A stretch of DNA of 64,000 nucleotides, taken from the NCBI GenBank assembly GCA_029747015.1, contig JAKOGI010000181.1:648501-712500 (forward strand), in the 5' to 3' direction. Below the pieces are notes generated by a model that saw only the letters and a program-made list of their open reading frames with translations, was not told where the DNA came from and searched no databases. Position numbers and translations under genes: made by a program. Origin of the DNA: Carnegiea gigantea. Taxonomy: Eukaryota > Streptophyta > Magnoliopsida > Caryophyllales > Cactaceae. Of the stretch, positions 35,461-46,865 are shown in pieces (within the stretch, counting starts at the first letter, position 1; each line of letters opens with the position of its first letter).

Positions 35461-36752
35461 GATAATTAAACATGTACTTGCCCATGGGACACTAGTTGAA
35501 TTCCCAAGTCCTCAAGCTCTTTCAAGAGACTTAACTTGGTAATCACCACAGTGCTTGGGCGATGTTGCGCTTTCCTACTCAGGGCATCTCCTACAACATT
35601 TACTTTTTCTAGATGATATTGAATCTGTAAATCATAATCCTTTGAGCAACTCAAACCAACATCGTTGCCTCAAATTGAGCTCCTTCTAGGTGAAGATATA
35701 CTTCAAACTTTGATGGTCAGTATAAATCTTGTATGGTACTCTATATAAGTAATATCTCCAAATTTTCAATGTAAAGACCATGGCTGCTAAGTCTAAATCA
35801 TGGGTATGGTAGTTCTTCTTGTAAGGCTTGAGTTGTTGAGGGGCATAGGCTACTACCTTATCTTCCTGCATCAGAACACACCCCAAACTGTTCTCTAAAG
35901 CATCACTATAGATGGCATACTCCTTACCTTCCACTGGTAGCGTTAGGATAGGAGTAGTGGTTAATCGCTGCCTTAGCTCCTGAAAGGGTCTTTCACACTT
36001 TTCTGTCCACTCAAATTTATTCGATTTCTTCAGCAGATTGGTCAGGGGTGAAGCTATTTTCGAAAATTCCTTAACGAACCTTCGATAATAGCCTACTAAA
36101 CCTAGAAAGCTTCTAATCTAAGTGACATTGGTAGGCCTTGACCATTCTGTGATTGCCTTCACCTTTTGGGGATCAGCTTCTTTTGTAACTACATGTGCCA
36201 AGAACACCACATCTTCCAACCAAAACTCACACTTCTTTAATTGGCCATAAAGTTGATGCTCTCCAGGGTTTATAACACCATTTTTAAATGATTAGCATGT
36301 TCATCTCTGTCATTAGAATAGATAAGAATGTCATCTATGAACTCCACCACAAACTAGTCTAAGTAGGGTCTGAAGACTCTGTTTATAAGATTCATGAAGG
36401 CTGCGGGAGCATTGGTGAGACCAAATGGCATCACTGTAAACTCATCGTGACCATACCTAGTCCTAAACGCAGTCTTGGGAATGTCTTCAAGTTTAATCCT
36501 AAGTTGATGGTACCCTAGCCTCAAATCAATCTTAGAGAAGACTCCTGCTCCTTGCAATTGATCAAACAAGTCAGCAATTCATGGCAAAGGATATTTATTT
36601 TTGATGGTGATCTTGTTCAGCTCCCTGTAGTCAATACACAGCCTTAAAGTTTCATTTTTTTCTTTACAAATAACACGGGGGCACCCCATGGTGACACACT
36701 TGGCCTAATAAAGCCCTTCTGCAACAACTCATCTAACTAAATCTGCAGTTCC
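35461..36752 (-). pseudogene. E2 reverse transcriptase-RNase H
   Basis: RT fingers/palm at 36,354-36,569: [18 protein letters not shown] (first catalytic Asp in the KIDLR motif) and [19 protein letters not shown] follows YLD at about 36,355, and then FIDDILIYS is intact (about 36,315-36,345). RNase H at 35,686-35,934: [16 protein letters not shown], where the D-A-S motif is D-A-L, and [20 protein letters not shown]. The RNase H end and connector (QIQYHLEKVNVVGDALSRK) lie at 35,466-35,654. Broken by several stops and shifts. Confidence 0.75.
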
Positions 36753-37400
36753 TTAAGCTCTGTTAGGGCATACGATGTAGGGCATTGGAGATAGGTTGGG
36801 CATCTGGGAGACTGGGATTAATTCAATTCCGAAATTAATTTCCCTCTGCAGGGATAATCCTGGTAATTCCTCAGAAAAAACATCCTCAAACTCACAGACG
36901 ACAGAAATATTTTCCGCTTTCTCTTCTTTTATTTGGCTGCCAATAGCATAACACCAATATCCAATACACCCTTGACATAATAGCTTACTTGCTTTCGTAG
37001 CAAAAATCAAGGAATAGGATTTTTCCTCTCTCTGCCTATAGAAGAATACTTCCCTCCCTTTTTCATCCTTCAAAATAACCTTAAGATTCTCATAGTCAAT
37101 CTTAGTTCCATAAGTGTGCAACCAAGTCATTCCTAAAATGATGTCTAAATCAGACAAATCAAATTGAATCAAATCCACAGGGAAGGTGGTTCCACCAATG
37201 ACAATGGGAACAAGTTTATAGGAGATAGGGTATTCAATCATGCAATCATTGGGCAGCATGATCCTATAATTGTTTTCTGTCCTCCTATCCTTCATGTTCA
37301 ATTGCATGGCAGATTGGGTGGATATAAATGAATGAGTAGCACCCGAATCAAATAATACACAAAATGGCTTTGAATTTAAAAAGAGAGTTCCAGTGACTAC
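36753..37400 (-). pseudogene. E2 aspartic protease and protease-RT linker
   Basis: LFDSGATHSFIS lies at about 37,326-37,362 with the DSG intact. The 184-codon frame 36,753-37,307 continues through IGGTTFPVDLIQFDL and LDIILGMTWLHTYG (the ILG motif). It then covers the linker FEDVFSEELPGL, which normally precedes RT in Ty3 elements. This is the best preserved protease in the window. Confidence 0.8.
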
Positions 37401-37429
37401 CGTAACAGAGGTAGCAGCTCTTTCTTTCT

Positions 37430-38529
37430 CATTCTATACACCTGTCCTACTGCTACAGGCCTTGGCAGTGGGGCCCCTTGGTGAGGTGGGGCCAAGGATT
37501 TTACCACACCTTTATCTACAGCCTTCAACCTTCGAAGCCATGCAGTAACAAGGTTTTCAGGGTTTCCACACCGCATGCACTTAGTAGTTCCTACTCGGTA
37601 TTCAAGAGTGGTGTGATTTGCTCTTCCGCATTTTGTACAAGGCGCTATCGAGCCTGTAGGACGGCTCTTGGGAGGAGTAGGAAAAGGTTTCTTCTGGTTT
37701 GCACTCTTACTCGGAGTTCCTCGCTCAAACCTCTTTCTCTCTTAGTTGATTGCATTCAGGGCTTTCAACTGTGACCTCACCCACTCTACTTCAGCAGCTC
37801 GCTCATATAGCTCGTGGTAAGTCAAGATTGGTTGCCCAGCTAACTGATTCCGAATGTAGAAGGCCAAACCCTCTTCAAATCTTCTCATCTTCAACCTTTC
37901 AGATGACACAAATTTAGGGATAAATCTGGATAATTCTGTGAACTTAATGGTATACGGCATCACAGTCATCTTGCCACTCATCTTCAGCTACATAAACTCT
38001 TTCTCCTTTTGTCTTTGTTCCACAACAGGGTAAAATTTTGCCCTCAACTCACCCAAGAATTTACTCTAGGTGAATTCAGGCCCTACGAACTTATTTTTAA
38101 CGGTGTTCCACCAAATATCAGCTTCACCAGTCAAATAATACATCCCAATATTTACTTTCTTTCTTCTGGCACTTCTACCACCATAAGGATTTTCTCCATT
38201 CCCCTTGCTCATTCCTCTAATACTACTGGATCATAAGTTCCATCGTACACTTTAGAGTTGCATCGTGCTACCTTATCTGCTAATTTATCCTCTTTAGGAG
38301 GAGTTTCAGTGGGTGCTTAAGGAATCCGCTTCATCAGTTCAGCTACTAAGGCGGACCAGTAGTTCGGGTCCCCAATGTTGTTAGCTAACATAGAAGGAAT
38401 TGTTGGCATTTGGCCAAAATTTGGTGGCACATGATGGGAGACTTGATCACCTGATCCCTGGCCATGATCCGAGATTTCCTCCATATGAACCTCTGCATTA
38501 TTGTGCGCTAATACGGACATTCTGATCAT
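37430..38529 (-). pseudogene. E2 gag
   Basis: Start at 38,529 (MIRMSVLAHNNAEVHMEEIS); the first frame runs to 38,317 (ALVAELMKRIP) and then shifts. The Retrotrans_gag core is spread over 37,742-38,240, with MTVMPYTIKFTELSRFIPKF at 37,916-37,975. The nucleocapsid region (37,520-37,640) is eroded: the first knuckle reads CTKCGRANHTTLEY and the second CMRCGNPENLVTAW, each lacking ligands. Lies upstream of the protease, as in the intact family. Confidence 0.7.
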
Positions 38530-38957
38530 ACATTAAACGAAACAATTCAATTACTAGGATACCCAAACATTTAAGATAAGCATACCCAACAAATACGTTT
38601 AATATAACTCAAAGATTATTGAAAACAAACCCAAAGTTTCATTATATCATTTCATAACTGCTTATTTACATACATAACTGCCTGCTTATATAGATCAGCA
38701 AAACATATTACATCTTACTGACTAGGCAAAGTTAGTTTTGACTCCTACCTCAACCAGAAACACTAACTAGCCCCAAGATACTAGATCTGTCATATGACCA
38801 AAAAGAGAATCGGACCATGTCACCATGGTCGGAAGGTATCTAACTGACTACATATAATGTCATATACTCCACAAAATACATCCATCCAAACCAACCATGC
38901 TATATACAAGCAGGGCTTAAACAAAAGAAGTCTACTGACACCAACCCCTAGAACCAC

Positions 38958-39612
38958 CTAATGATCCCTAGAAGGATCGTAATCCGAATCGCACTCATCA
39001 TCAGGCTCTTCGCCTGTTTCGAAGCTATTAGTCGATGCCTCTGAATCGGTATCACCAACCTCCTGCTCAACCTCTTGCTCCACTATCATCTCGTCAATCT
39101 CCTGATCCCACTGTTGCGCCACCACCGCCTCATCAATATCAGGATCCTCCTCAGGATCATCCTCCTCCTCTGGATGGCCCTCGTCCTAGAACTAACCACC
39201 ACTATCTCTGATGTATCAGGGAGGTCTACTACCATATAAACCTCCCTAGGACTGTCGGGCAACGGTGGGGTACCTGGTGCAAGCAGGGGGTGGTCCCTGT
39301 GCTGGTGCTGAGGCTGCAGGCAGGGGATGTGCCTGATGTAACAGAAGTGATAGTTACCCAAGCCCCCTGGACCTAGAACCTGGGTCCGTCCCAGCCTGGG
39401 TTCCCCGTTATTATGAAATGATGATAACGGAGTCTAAATTCCGCCCATGGATCAACTATCGGTAAGGACCAGAGCAGTCTATGTGTATGAACCGTAATAC
39501 TGTGAAACTCAGAGAAAGGGTCCTGTGCATAAGCCTCTATACTGGCATACAGCAACATGATGTGAGCAGCCATAGATGCACTCGGTATCATGTTAATGCT
39601 ATAAGGGTCCAT
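38958..39612 (-). pseudogene. E2 leader ORF
   Basis: From the ATG at 39,612 (MDPYSINMIPSASMAAHIML) to the shared stop at 38,958; 655 bases, so out of frame. Relative to E1 it has lost about 72 bases near 39,340, the segment containing the SELLLREGFEQRGL helix in E3. The N-terminal 79 codons (39,373-39,612) and the acidic tail are still readable in different frames. Confidence 0.6.
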
Positions 39613-39806
39613 CTCACAAAGAAAAACACATATATGAGAGGCATACATAACCATAATTAAGGAACATGCAAATGTAAGCAACTTGCATGTCTAATATCGT
39701 TACTACAATTCTAATATCACTCTAGCAGTATACAATGGCCCTCACCACCAACCATTCTCACCCTCCTATTTCTAAACTCCATATTCCGCAAAGAAAATCT
39801 CAACTG

Positions 39807-39820
39807 ACTCTGATACTAAA
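39807..39820 (-). promoter_or_regulatory. Primer-binding site of E2
   Basis: Minus strand TTTAGTATCAGAGT follows LTR-c after a GA spacer. Met-type PBS with two substitutions. Confidence 0.75.
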
Positions 39821-39822
39821 TC

Positions 39823-40015
39823 TGCAACGCGCCCAAATGTACATGGTTCACTTTTTGTGTTCCTTTCATTAGTTTCTCCAATTAGAAGAAATAACCCAAA
39901 TGATTAGGCATTATTGCCGTCCAACAAGCACAAGGCTTTACCTGTGTATGATAAATTTAGCCATAATAATCAATGTTTAATATCAAAAGGCATTCATAAC
40001 ATCACAATCGTATAA

Positions 40016-40088
<73 letters not shown>

Positions 40089-42414
40089 TTCTAACATCAA
40101 AACATTCAACTAATCCAGGGCTTTCACCAAAATACAATAACATTGGTAGAGTATGCAGCTTAACATCAAAGTATTTTAAAATACAGTGCTCAAAATATTA
40201 CAGTGCTATCACACCACTGTTCCTTTTATACTTTTGCTCTCACTTGCCTTCTCCAACAGGCCTATAAGCTTGGGGGCGATTCACTGAGCCTTTTTCTAAA
40301 ACAAAACATGAAAACATTTTGAACTGTGAGCCGAAGCTTAGTACATATATCCCTGTACTGTTAAATGATCATTGAAAAAAAAACTGATTAGGCCTGCATT
40401 ACAATTCATTTTAATTTAAAAATAGGGAATGAGATGAATATAAAACTGCATTGCTAATTATTATCTGATAGTGAACCGCTGGTAACTGTTACAATCTGTG
40501 ATAGGTGTACACCTGCTAGGTCGATTGGGGAACCTAGCCTAAAGCCGCGTGGGTAACTGAAAGGCAAAGCCCTGTGACTGATAACTAATGGGGTCACTTA
40601 TTATGTGATAAATCAAGAATTAAACTGATTCATTGATGTACTTACCAAAACATTATAATTTTGATAAATATATGCTAATTTCTAAGGATAAAGGCAATGA
40701 ACGTACCTAGAATTTTTAAATGCAAGCTCACTGAATAATATTATGCACAAAAATGGAGGGAATGATAGATAAGGTCCTGCTTTCTGCTTAAAATGTCATT
40801 TTAGAAACACATAATTAGCAATTATTTTTATTATTCAGGATAATAAGTTCGTAAAAGTAAAAATAGGAGTGAAATAAGAGCTAAAATGAATGACTCGTAA
40901 CTTAGCCCTACGATCTCCGATTGAGACTCAAAAACCGAAAATAGAAAGCTTAAGAAGTCCTAACAAAAACTTTCATTTGGAACACCAAGCTTGATTCCCA
41001 CAATCGAATTCCCAAAATGAGGCTAGAACACAAGCATGTCAGTTTGGTTTCATTCTGCACAGTTTTGGTAAAACGACCGTACCTTTTTCCGTAGACCTCG
41101 GATTAAGGTGCTTCAAAAGGAATTTGAAAGCTAACACACTGAACTACTTGCCCACCAAAATCATAATTTTCCAATTGGCCGATCATTACCAGTCAAATCC
41201 CAAAGTTTGCCCTAGTGTCTAAAATTTCCAGCCCTCACTAGTTTAGTTTTTCTCTATCTTTTCACACAAATCCTCAATTTGAATTATTCCTTAAAAGCAT
41301 ATAGACAAGCTTTAGTCCATCCCAACATCATACAAAACCACCACACTCAATTTCACTTCATAATCATATCCAATAAAGATCATTTTTCAATCAAATACAC
41401 ACATAAACCAAGCTTAATGCTAATTTACTCCAAACTATACATTACTTGCGAAAACCCTAGTTTATGGCCAATTTGGACTCACTCTAACTCATTTTAAATC
41501 ACCAAAAATATCAGCATAAACATCAACAGGTTAGAAGATGACCAAATCAAAGATAAAACAATCAAAATTCAACACTTTAACATTAAGCTTGCATGAACAT
41601 GATCACCCCTAAACCCTAGCATGATTCGAGCTCAACTCCACCATAATCAACACCAAAATAACTCTTATTTCTTATCAAAACATCATGATCAATGATCACA
41701 AACATCAAAACAAGAATCAAAACTAAAATCAAAATCAAAACCAACAAGATCAAGTTCAAGATCACTCACTTTGATCTTGAAGGAAGTAGAGATGGAGGTG
41801 ATATTTGATAGTTTGAGGATAAAGGATGGTGGCTAGAGGTGTTAGGGTGTTGGGGGGATTGGAGGTGGTCGGAGGAGGTTGAAAACTGGACGGAAACCAC
41901 CACAAATAGTGGCTGGAGCTGCTAGCTGTGTGGTAAGGAAGGAAAGAATGAAGAGGGAAGTGTGTGTGTGTAAATTTTACTTGGCTTAGAATGAATGAAT
42001 TTACTTGGCTGATTTTTATTCCTCAAAAGGAGGCTTTTACCTAACTATGGTTGAGCTTAAATCATCGTTATTAGCTACATTGGGAATGTAAACTTGTTGG
42101 GCTTCAAGTTGGGTCGAAAAAAGTTGGGTTTGAGAATAAAACGCTTCGTAAAAATAATATTTTTATGTTACTTGAAATTAAATTTTTGTGATGATATGAA
42201 AAAATAAATTAAATCACTTGGATTATAATTTTTTTCCGAAATTTTCTTCAATAAATAAATAAACAAATGAATAAATAAAATTCGAATTGCAAAGTGAAGG
42301 CCCAAATAATTTTTTTTTTTCACCGGGATGATTAAACACGATAAATAAATATGAGAAAATCATGAACATGAAATAATTAAATAAATGAACATGATTTAGG
42401 GTTGAGCTATTACA
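39823..42414 (-). repeat. Tekay LTR-c (5' LTR of E2)
   Basis: Minus strand starts TGTAATAGCTCAACCC at 42,414 and ends GGGCGCGTTGCA at 39,823. (TA)n at 40,019-40,085; a shortened, interrupted (AATA)n near 42,251-42,279. The right neighbour is the Athila 3' region, at exactly the point found beside LTR-e. Confidence 0.85.
40019..40085. repeat. (TA)n microsatellite in LTR-c
   Basis: About 67 bases, uninterrupted; the shortest of the five LTR (TA)n tracts. Confidence 0.95.
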
Positions 42415-43935
42415 TTCTACAGGGTTAGGTTATCGACGAACAGAATGATGGGGAGAGATTTACCTCAAAGTTCCATCCTCCTCAGGCAAGCGGTGACAAC
42501 TAGGTCAATAATCATGGCAGCTCACAGCTTAGAAACGCAATAAGGGCGAAACTCTTTTTTCAAAAACACATGGTCTAAAATGTAAATCACTCGACTATGA
42601 TGCAAGAATAAATACCCCATTTTGAACTGCTTAGAAGTATCCAGCTGCCCCCTAAGTAGTTGGTGAGCTAGTTGGACTGGTAGATCCTCACTTTAGGAGT
42701 AAAATTGAAAACTCGCGTCCTATGTGTTTAGGGCATAAATTGATCATTCGAAATCACCCTCAATGCATGCATGCTATCATGAGCTGGCAAAACCCTCAAT
42801 TCTCCATCAATAGGGCAAATGCACCAGTGTCAATCATAAGGGCTTTTCAAGGTTGTATCGGCATTAGGGCTAAAGGTAAGGGGGTAAAAATTTAGGGAAT
42901 GAGCTAATTATGCAAGTAGAGAGCAATCAAAACCATCTCTACACCAAAACGCAATTATTACCATTATCCCACAATTGAAGCACAAAGACAGAGGGTTGAA
43001 ACTTTTTCTTTTTTTGCTAAATGGAACTCCCTTGGCCAAACATTCTATTCACATGATTTCTTCCTCTTTATTTGCTTTTTTCTTTTCTTTTTTTTTTAAT
43101 TTTTAATTTTTATTTTTGAAAGAAGAAGGAGAATGGCCAAAGTCTAGGGATTGTTTCAACTCCCAATCATGCAAGGCTAACAACCAATCAAAGCCAATCA
43201 CTGAGGTGCACCAACGAGCATATTCCCAATCAAAAATGACTCATAACATTACTCTCCTAACTTGCCATAGGGTAGGATTGTTCATTTCAAGCCATGGGTT
43301 AAATAAATATGGGTGAATCAAATGACAGGGAAAAAGCTCAAAGAGGGTAGCAAACATATCATAATAATGCATGGTTGCTTTTTGGCTCATGTGGCTTAAA
43401 AACAAACGAATGCCTCAATCATGTTAACACCATGCACATGCCAAACATGATTACGAAGTGAGTTAAGCCAAGTTCTAGAGATGCACATGTAGGAGGGTTG
43501 AACACTCATGCAAGGATGTTAAAGACCATGTAGTGTTAATGGTCATTAGGGCTTAAAAAATCTCACTGAGTCTTCTACCAAAATCAAAAACTGGCTCAAC
43601 AAGTTGGCCAACAATCAACGCTCAACTAATTCACATCACAGCAATTCTCAGGGGCAACTATGCAAGCATACATAGCCCAGCAATCAAAACATTTCTGCAA
43701 TCATTTCACAAAATGTTGGCCCCAGTTGAGCCTCATTTGTCACAAACTACCACAATTATCCACCCAAATCATCACCCTTTGAATGTCATCATTAGAGGGC
43801 CTTTCAAAAAGGATGTCAACTCTTTTATTTTTTTGAAAGAAATAAACCTAACTAAAAGAACAATAAGCAGAAAAACAAAGAGAAGGGTGAAAGGATTACC
43901 TCGTGGTCTTGTACAACCCTACTCAACATGTCTCC
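42415..43935 (-). other. Athila 3' noncoding region, copy 3
   Basis: Noncoding. Reverse complement of the type seen at 1,011-2,800, with GAGTGTTCAACCCTCC near 43,500, CTTGAAAAGCCCTTATGATT near 42,840 and GGTAAATCTCTCCCCATC near 42,450. Ends at LTR-c. Confidence 0.8.
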
Positions 43936-43940
43936 ACTAC

Positions 43941-44221
43941 TGTAACAGCACCCCTCCCGGGCCACGGATAGCTGCCTGAAATAGCTTCAAGGATCCTCGA
44001 CTGGCCTCACAAATCACCACAAGTCTTTCCAGTGTGCTTCGTCCTCGCTCACACGCTGCCTGAGAAACTCTTCCCAGGAGGTCACTCATCCTAAGATTGC
44101 TCCCCAGCAAGCACACTTAACTTTGGAGTTCTTAAGGGTGGGCTTCCCGAAAAGAAAGGTACACATTTGGTGATATAAGTAGTCACTTTAAATCTTTTTA
44201 AGCTGCACTTGAGGTGTTACA
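43941..44221 (-). repeat. Cassandra LTR, complete (3' LTR)
   Basis: 281 bp; minus strand TGTAACACCTC...GTGCTGTTACA. The 5S-like block at about 44,072-44,134 reads AACTCCAAAGTTAAGTGTGC then AGGATGAGTGACCTCCTGGG, corresponding to the second half of plant 5S rRNA including the A-box and C-box promoter region. Confidence 0.85.
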
Positions 44222-44375
44222 ATCACTGCCACTTGAAGTGCACAACATCCTCGTTGTGCCTTAACCGACTGACTTGCGAGTCCTCCTGACTGGCAGTCCA
44301 CACCCACTATCTTTGCCCCACTAGGTGATTGCCCATAGGCTCTCCATCCACTGGCGCAGCTCATGATCACGGGTC

Positions 44376-44390
44376 GGCTCTAATACCATC
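44376..44390 (-). promoter_or_regulatory. Cassandra primer-binding site
   Basis: Minus strand GATGGTATTAGAGCC directly after the LTR end TTACA; a Met-type PBS with one change. It fixes the direction of the element. Confidence 0.8.
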
Positions 44391-44660
44391 TGTAATGCCC
44401 TGACCCCTCTCTCGAGTCGCGGACAGTTACCAATAATGGGTTCAAGGATCGTTGACTGGCTCCAGAAATCACCACAAGCCTTTCTGGCGTATTTCATCCG
44501 CGTTCACACGATGCCTGGGAAACTTCCTGTGAGGTCACCCATCCTAAGATTGCTCTCACAGCAAGCACGCTTAACTGTGGACTTCTTAAGAGTGGGATTC
44601 CCGAAAAGAAAGGTACACCTTTGGTGATATGAGTAGTCACTTCGATCCTTTTAAGCTCCA
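44391..44660 (-). repeat. Cassandra 5' LTR, 5' end missing
   Basis: Ends GGGCATTACA at 44,391. 5S-like block at about 44,524-44,589. Its first ~20 bases (TGTAACACC...) are absent; the sequence switches at about 44,655-44,663 to an oppositely oriented LTR piece. It differs from the 3' LTR at diagnostic sites (CTGTGAGAGC against CTGGGGAGC). Confidence 0.8.
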
Positions 44661-44844
44661 CTATTAAGCGTGCTTGCTGGGGAGCAATCTTGGGGTGGGT
44701 GACCTCCTGAAAATTTTCACAGACAGTGTGTGAGTGAGGACGAATCATGTCGGAAAGGTTTGCGGTGATTTGTGGGGACAGTCAACGATCCTTAAAGTCA
44801 TTGCTGGTAATTGCTCGTGACCTGGGAGGGGTCGGGGCATTACA
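44661..44844 (+). repeat. Inverted Cassandra LTR 3' fragment
   Basis: Forward-oriented, from inside the 5S block (TTAAGCGTGCTTGCTGGGG) through GGTGGGTGACCTCCTG to the LTR end GGGGCATTACA. It carries the CTGGGGAGC variant of the complete LTR, not the variant of the LTR it abuts. Confidence 0.85.
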
Positions 44845-44849
44845 ACTAC

Positions 44850-45249
44850 AGATCAATGGTTTGGAAAAAGATATATACAATGCATCATCTACCTAAATGC
44901 AATATCCTACACGCCGACCTAATGCAGGAAATCAAATTACGACCTAAGAATGCCCTTAAGCTAGAATGAAACCGAAGACTCTAAATACAAGGGGATATAT
45001 ATACACTACAACCCATCAGAAATCACACCCAAACTCACTAAACATGCATAAAGCTCATGAGCTCACCCCCTATGCTTGAACTGTTCATTATCCCCAATGA
45101 AAAGAATAGACATAAGAAGTGAAGGGATGGGGGTACAACTTATAGTTAGTCGGTCCCATTAGGCCCAGGAGGCGGCCAAAACTGTAGAGGAAATGGGTAG
45201 AAGGTGGATGAATGTCCTGTATCGTACGATGAAAATGACGATAGCCCTC
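44850..45249 (-). other. Athila-C 3' noncoding region between extra ORF and Cassandra
   Basis: No coding signal. On the minus strand it opens with TTGGGGATAATGAAC...CAAGCATAGGGGG (about 45,070-45,105), the phrase that also follows the extra ORF of Athila-A. Confidence 0.65.
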
Positions 45250-46865
45250 CTTGATTGCCCGAGAAGGTGCAAAAACGCTCATCCAACTGCCTAATTCACT
45301 CCGATTGTCGTTAAATCAACTCGTTCATCCGAATTCGCTCTTCATACTCTCAGCCTTCGCTCATGGCCCGCTCCTCCTCACCCTAAATCCGCCACTGTTC
45401 TTGCTCCTTTTGGCGGATAAAAAACCCCTAGAAATAGGCAACTCCCTCCTCAATAGATTCCATGCATCCAGAGAGACGACAGAGGCCATCATGCATACCA
45501 GTATATCCTTCTCGAAGCCCCGAAACCTCCACTTGGAGTACGGAGAAGGATTGGAGGAAGGCAGGGTCAAGCAGCATATATGCTGAAGAAGAAGAAGACC
45601 CGCCAGTCTCATAGGTAGATGGTGAGTGAAATGGTGGTGGCAGTGGAATCGGCTCCTCAACATGAGTGCCCTCAGGCTCGGGCCCCTCTTAGCCCTTATT
45701 GACGTCATTCTCATCATTATTATCATCATGGTCCCCTCCTCATCATACTTGGCCCTCTCATCAGCAGCTAGCTGCTTCTCCCTTGGTAACACAATCGCCC
45801 TAATAATCACTTTGTCATAATTCCAATTTCTCCGATTGGTCGCAGTGGTGCGCTTAACATTAGGAAGGGTGAAGAGGATTTGTTTGTGGTGAGGGTACCG
45901 AATGCTGTCACCCCGGGTATTAATGATGTGTATATGGTGGAGGGTGCCGACATCAAGGTGACCCCCGAGGAAATGGGGCTCGAGATGGGAGAGTCTGTCA
46001 CTGTGGCATAAAGTAATGACAATGGCAGTAACAGTACCACAATGCTCAGAACGTTCTTATAGGTAGTCTTGGCCACTTCCGCCAAGTGCCAGATGATGAA
46101 AGCCCCAGTGTCTATGGGGGTGCCCAACAATACACACCAAATAATGAACAACTCTGCCTTCTGACAACTACTTTGGTTGTAGTTGCGACCAAAAATAATA
46201 TTCATGGTCAGGCGTTGAAAGTAACGGAGGTTGATATTGCAGATATCAGTGGCCTTAGCCTGTCAGGGATAGAAAGCTCTAGGTCTCCCAAATCTATCCA
46301 TATAAGCTTTCCGTTTGGAGCAAGTAATACTCAACCAAATGAGGTCCGATCTCTACAAGGAGGGGACATCTCTATATGCCCTGTCAGCCACCGAAAGTTT
46401 CAATAACTCATTGAATATTCTCATACTCATCCAATGGTCAATGTTAAACTTACGGAATGTAATATCTACGTCTTGACCCCTAATTTTTCCATCCCAATAC
46501 ACATTCAAAGAGCTCAAAAACTCTATCATTAGGTAGCCATAAGAGGTTCATTGCATTCCAATGTGCTCCATTCATCCCAATTTACGCATTAAATTCAACA
46601 TATGATCAAGCATACCCAAAGTCCTCAAGGAACGCACATTAAAGAATTTTTGCTCACTAGTCTTCCTAGTGGCCAAAATCTCATATCAGGTCTTTTATTC
46701 CTCACTAGCAAAGTGCAAACCCCTAGTACTAGCCAGAAGAATCAACAGGTAAGCATTTTTTGTACCTTTAGCAGTGGAGGGTGCAGTTAAGGAGCAAGTG
46801 GCCTTGGAAGACTTCTTGGGCAATGAGGGAGCCTTAGAAACCTCCCTAACTCGTTTCTTGCCCAT
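45105..46865 (-). pseudogene. Athila-C extra ORF downstream of pol
   Basis: Start ATG at 46,865 (MGKKRVREVSKAPSLPKKSS), a basic Lys/Ser-rich N-terminus. Then HFASEE.KT.YEILATRK (about 46,650-46,710), a central domain with VYWDGKIRGQDVDITFRKFN (about 46,445-46,505), and in the C-terminal half an acidic run (DDNNDENDVNKG, about 45,690-45,730). A Pro/Ser-rich linker (PLPPPFHSPSTYE) and a Gln/Glu-rich tail follow. The central part resembles the putative plant transposon protein domain found 3' of pol in Athila-type elements. At least eight stops and several shifts. Role unknown; it has been likened to env by position only. Confidence 0.6.

Larger units (their letters stand above)
21306..42414 (-). 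mobile_element. Tekay/Del-type chromovirus array: three LTRs, two bodies (E1, E2)
   Basis: Read on the minus strand, the order from 42,414 down is LTR-c, E2 body, LTR-b, E1 body, LTR-a. LTR-b is at once the 3' LTR of E2 and the 5' LTR of E1. Each body has PBS, a leader ORF, gag with CCHC knuckles, protease, RT, RNase H, integrase with chromodomain, and a PPT. The chromodomain and the GAGGACGAAAC...PPT ending are typical of the Tekay/Del clade. The array's outer flanks (copia linker at left, Athila 3' region at right) show no target duplication, so it is a recombination product rather than a simple insertion. Confidence 0.8.
43941..44844 (-). mobile_element. Rearranged Cassandra TRIM carrying 5S rRNA sequence
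   Basis: On the + strand: a complete reverse-oriented LTR (43,941-44,221), a 169-bp internal domain with PBS, a second reverse LTR (44,391 to about 44,660) that lacks its first ~20 bases, and a forward-oriented 3' LTR fragment of about 180 bp (to 44,844). Both LTRs contain a 5S rRNA-like block, the mark of Cassandra. The whole is flanked by ACTAC at 43,936-43,940 and ACTAC at 44,845-44,849. It encodes no protein; Cassandra depends on other elements' enzymes. Confidence 0.85.

Noticed and set aside
44062..44134. A 5S rRNA gene
   Set aside because: Only the 3' half of 5S is present, inside TG...CA LTRs with PBS and target duplication, so it is Cassandra rather than an rDNA unit. The same holds at 44,524, 63,297 and 63,745.
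45251..45586. 111-codon + strand frame, and the 149-codon minus frame at 45,361-45,810
   Set aside because: Both run across the extra-ORF tail, but a different minus frame gives the acidic run, Pro-rich linker and Gln/Glu tail that match Athila-A. These two are shadows.
46086..46406. 106-codon + strand frame across the Athila extra ORF
   Set aside because: It is antisense to the extra ORF, whose own frame carries recognisable blocks; the + frame has none.
45105..46865. Calling the Athila extra ORF an env gene
   Set aside because: No signal peptide, membrane span or cleavage motif could be read. Position alone does not support env.
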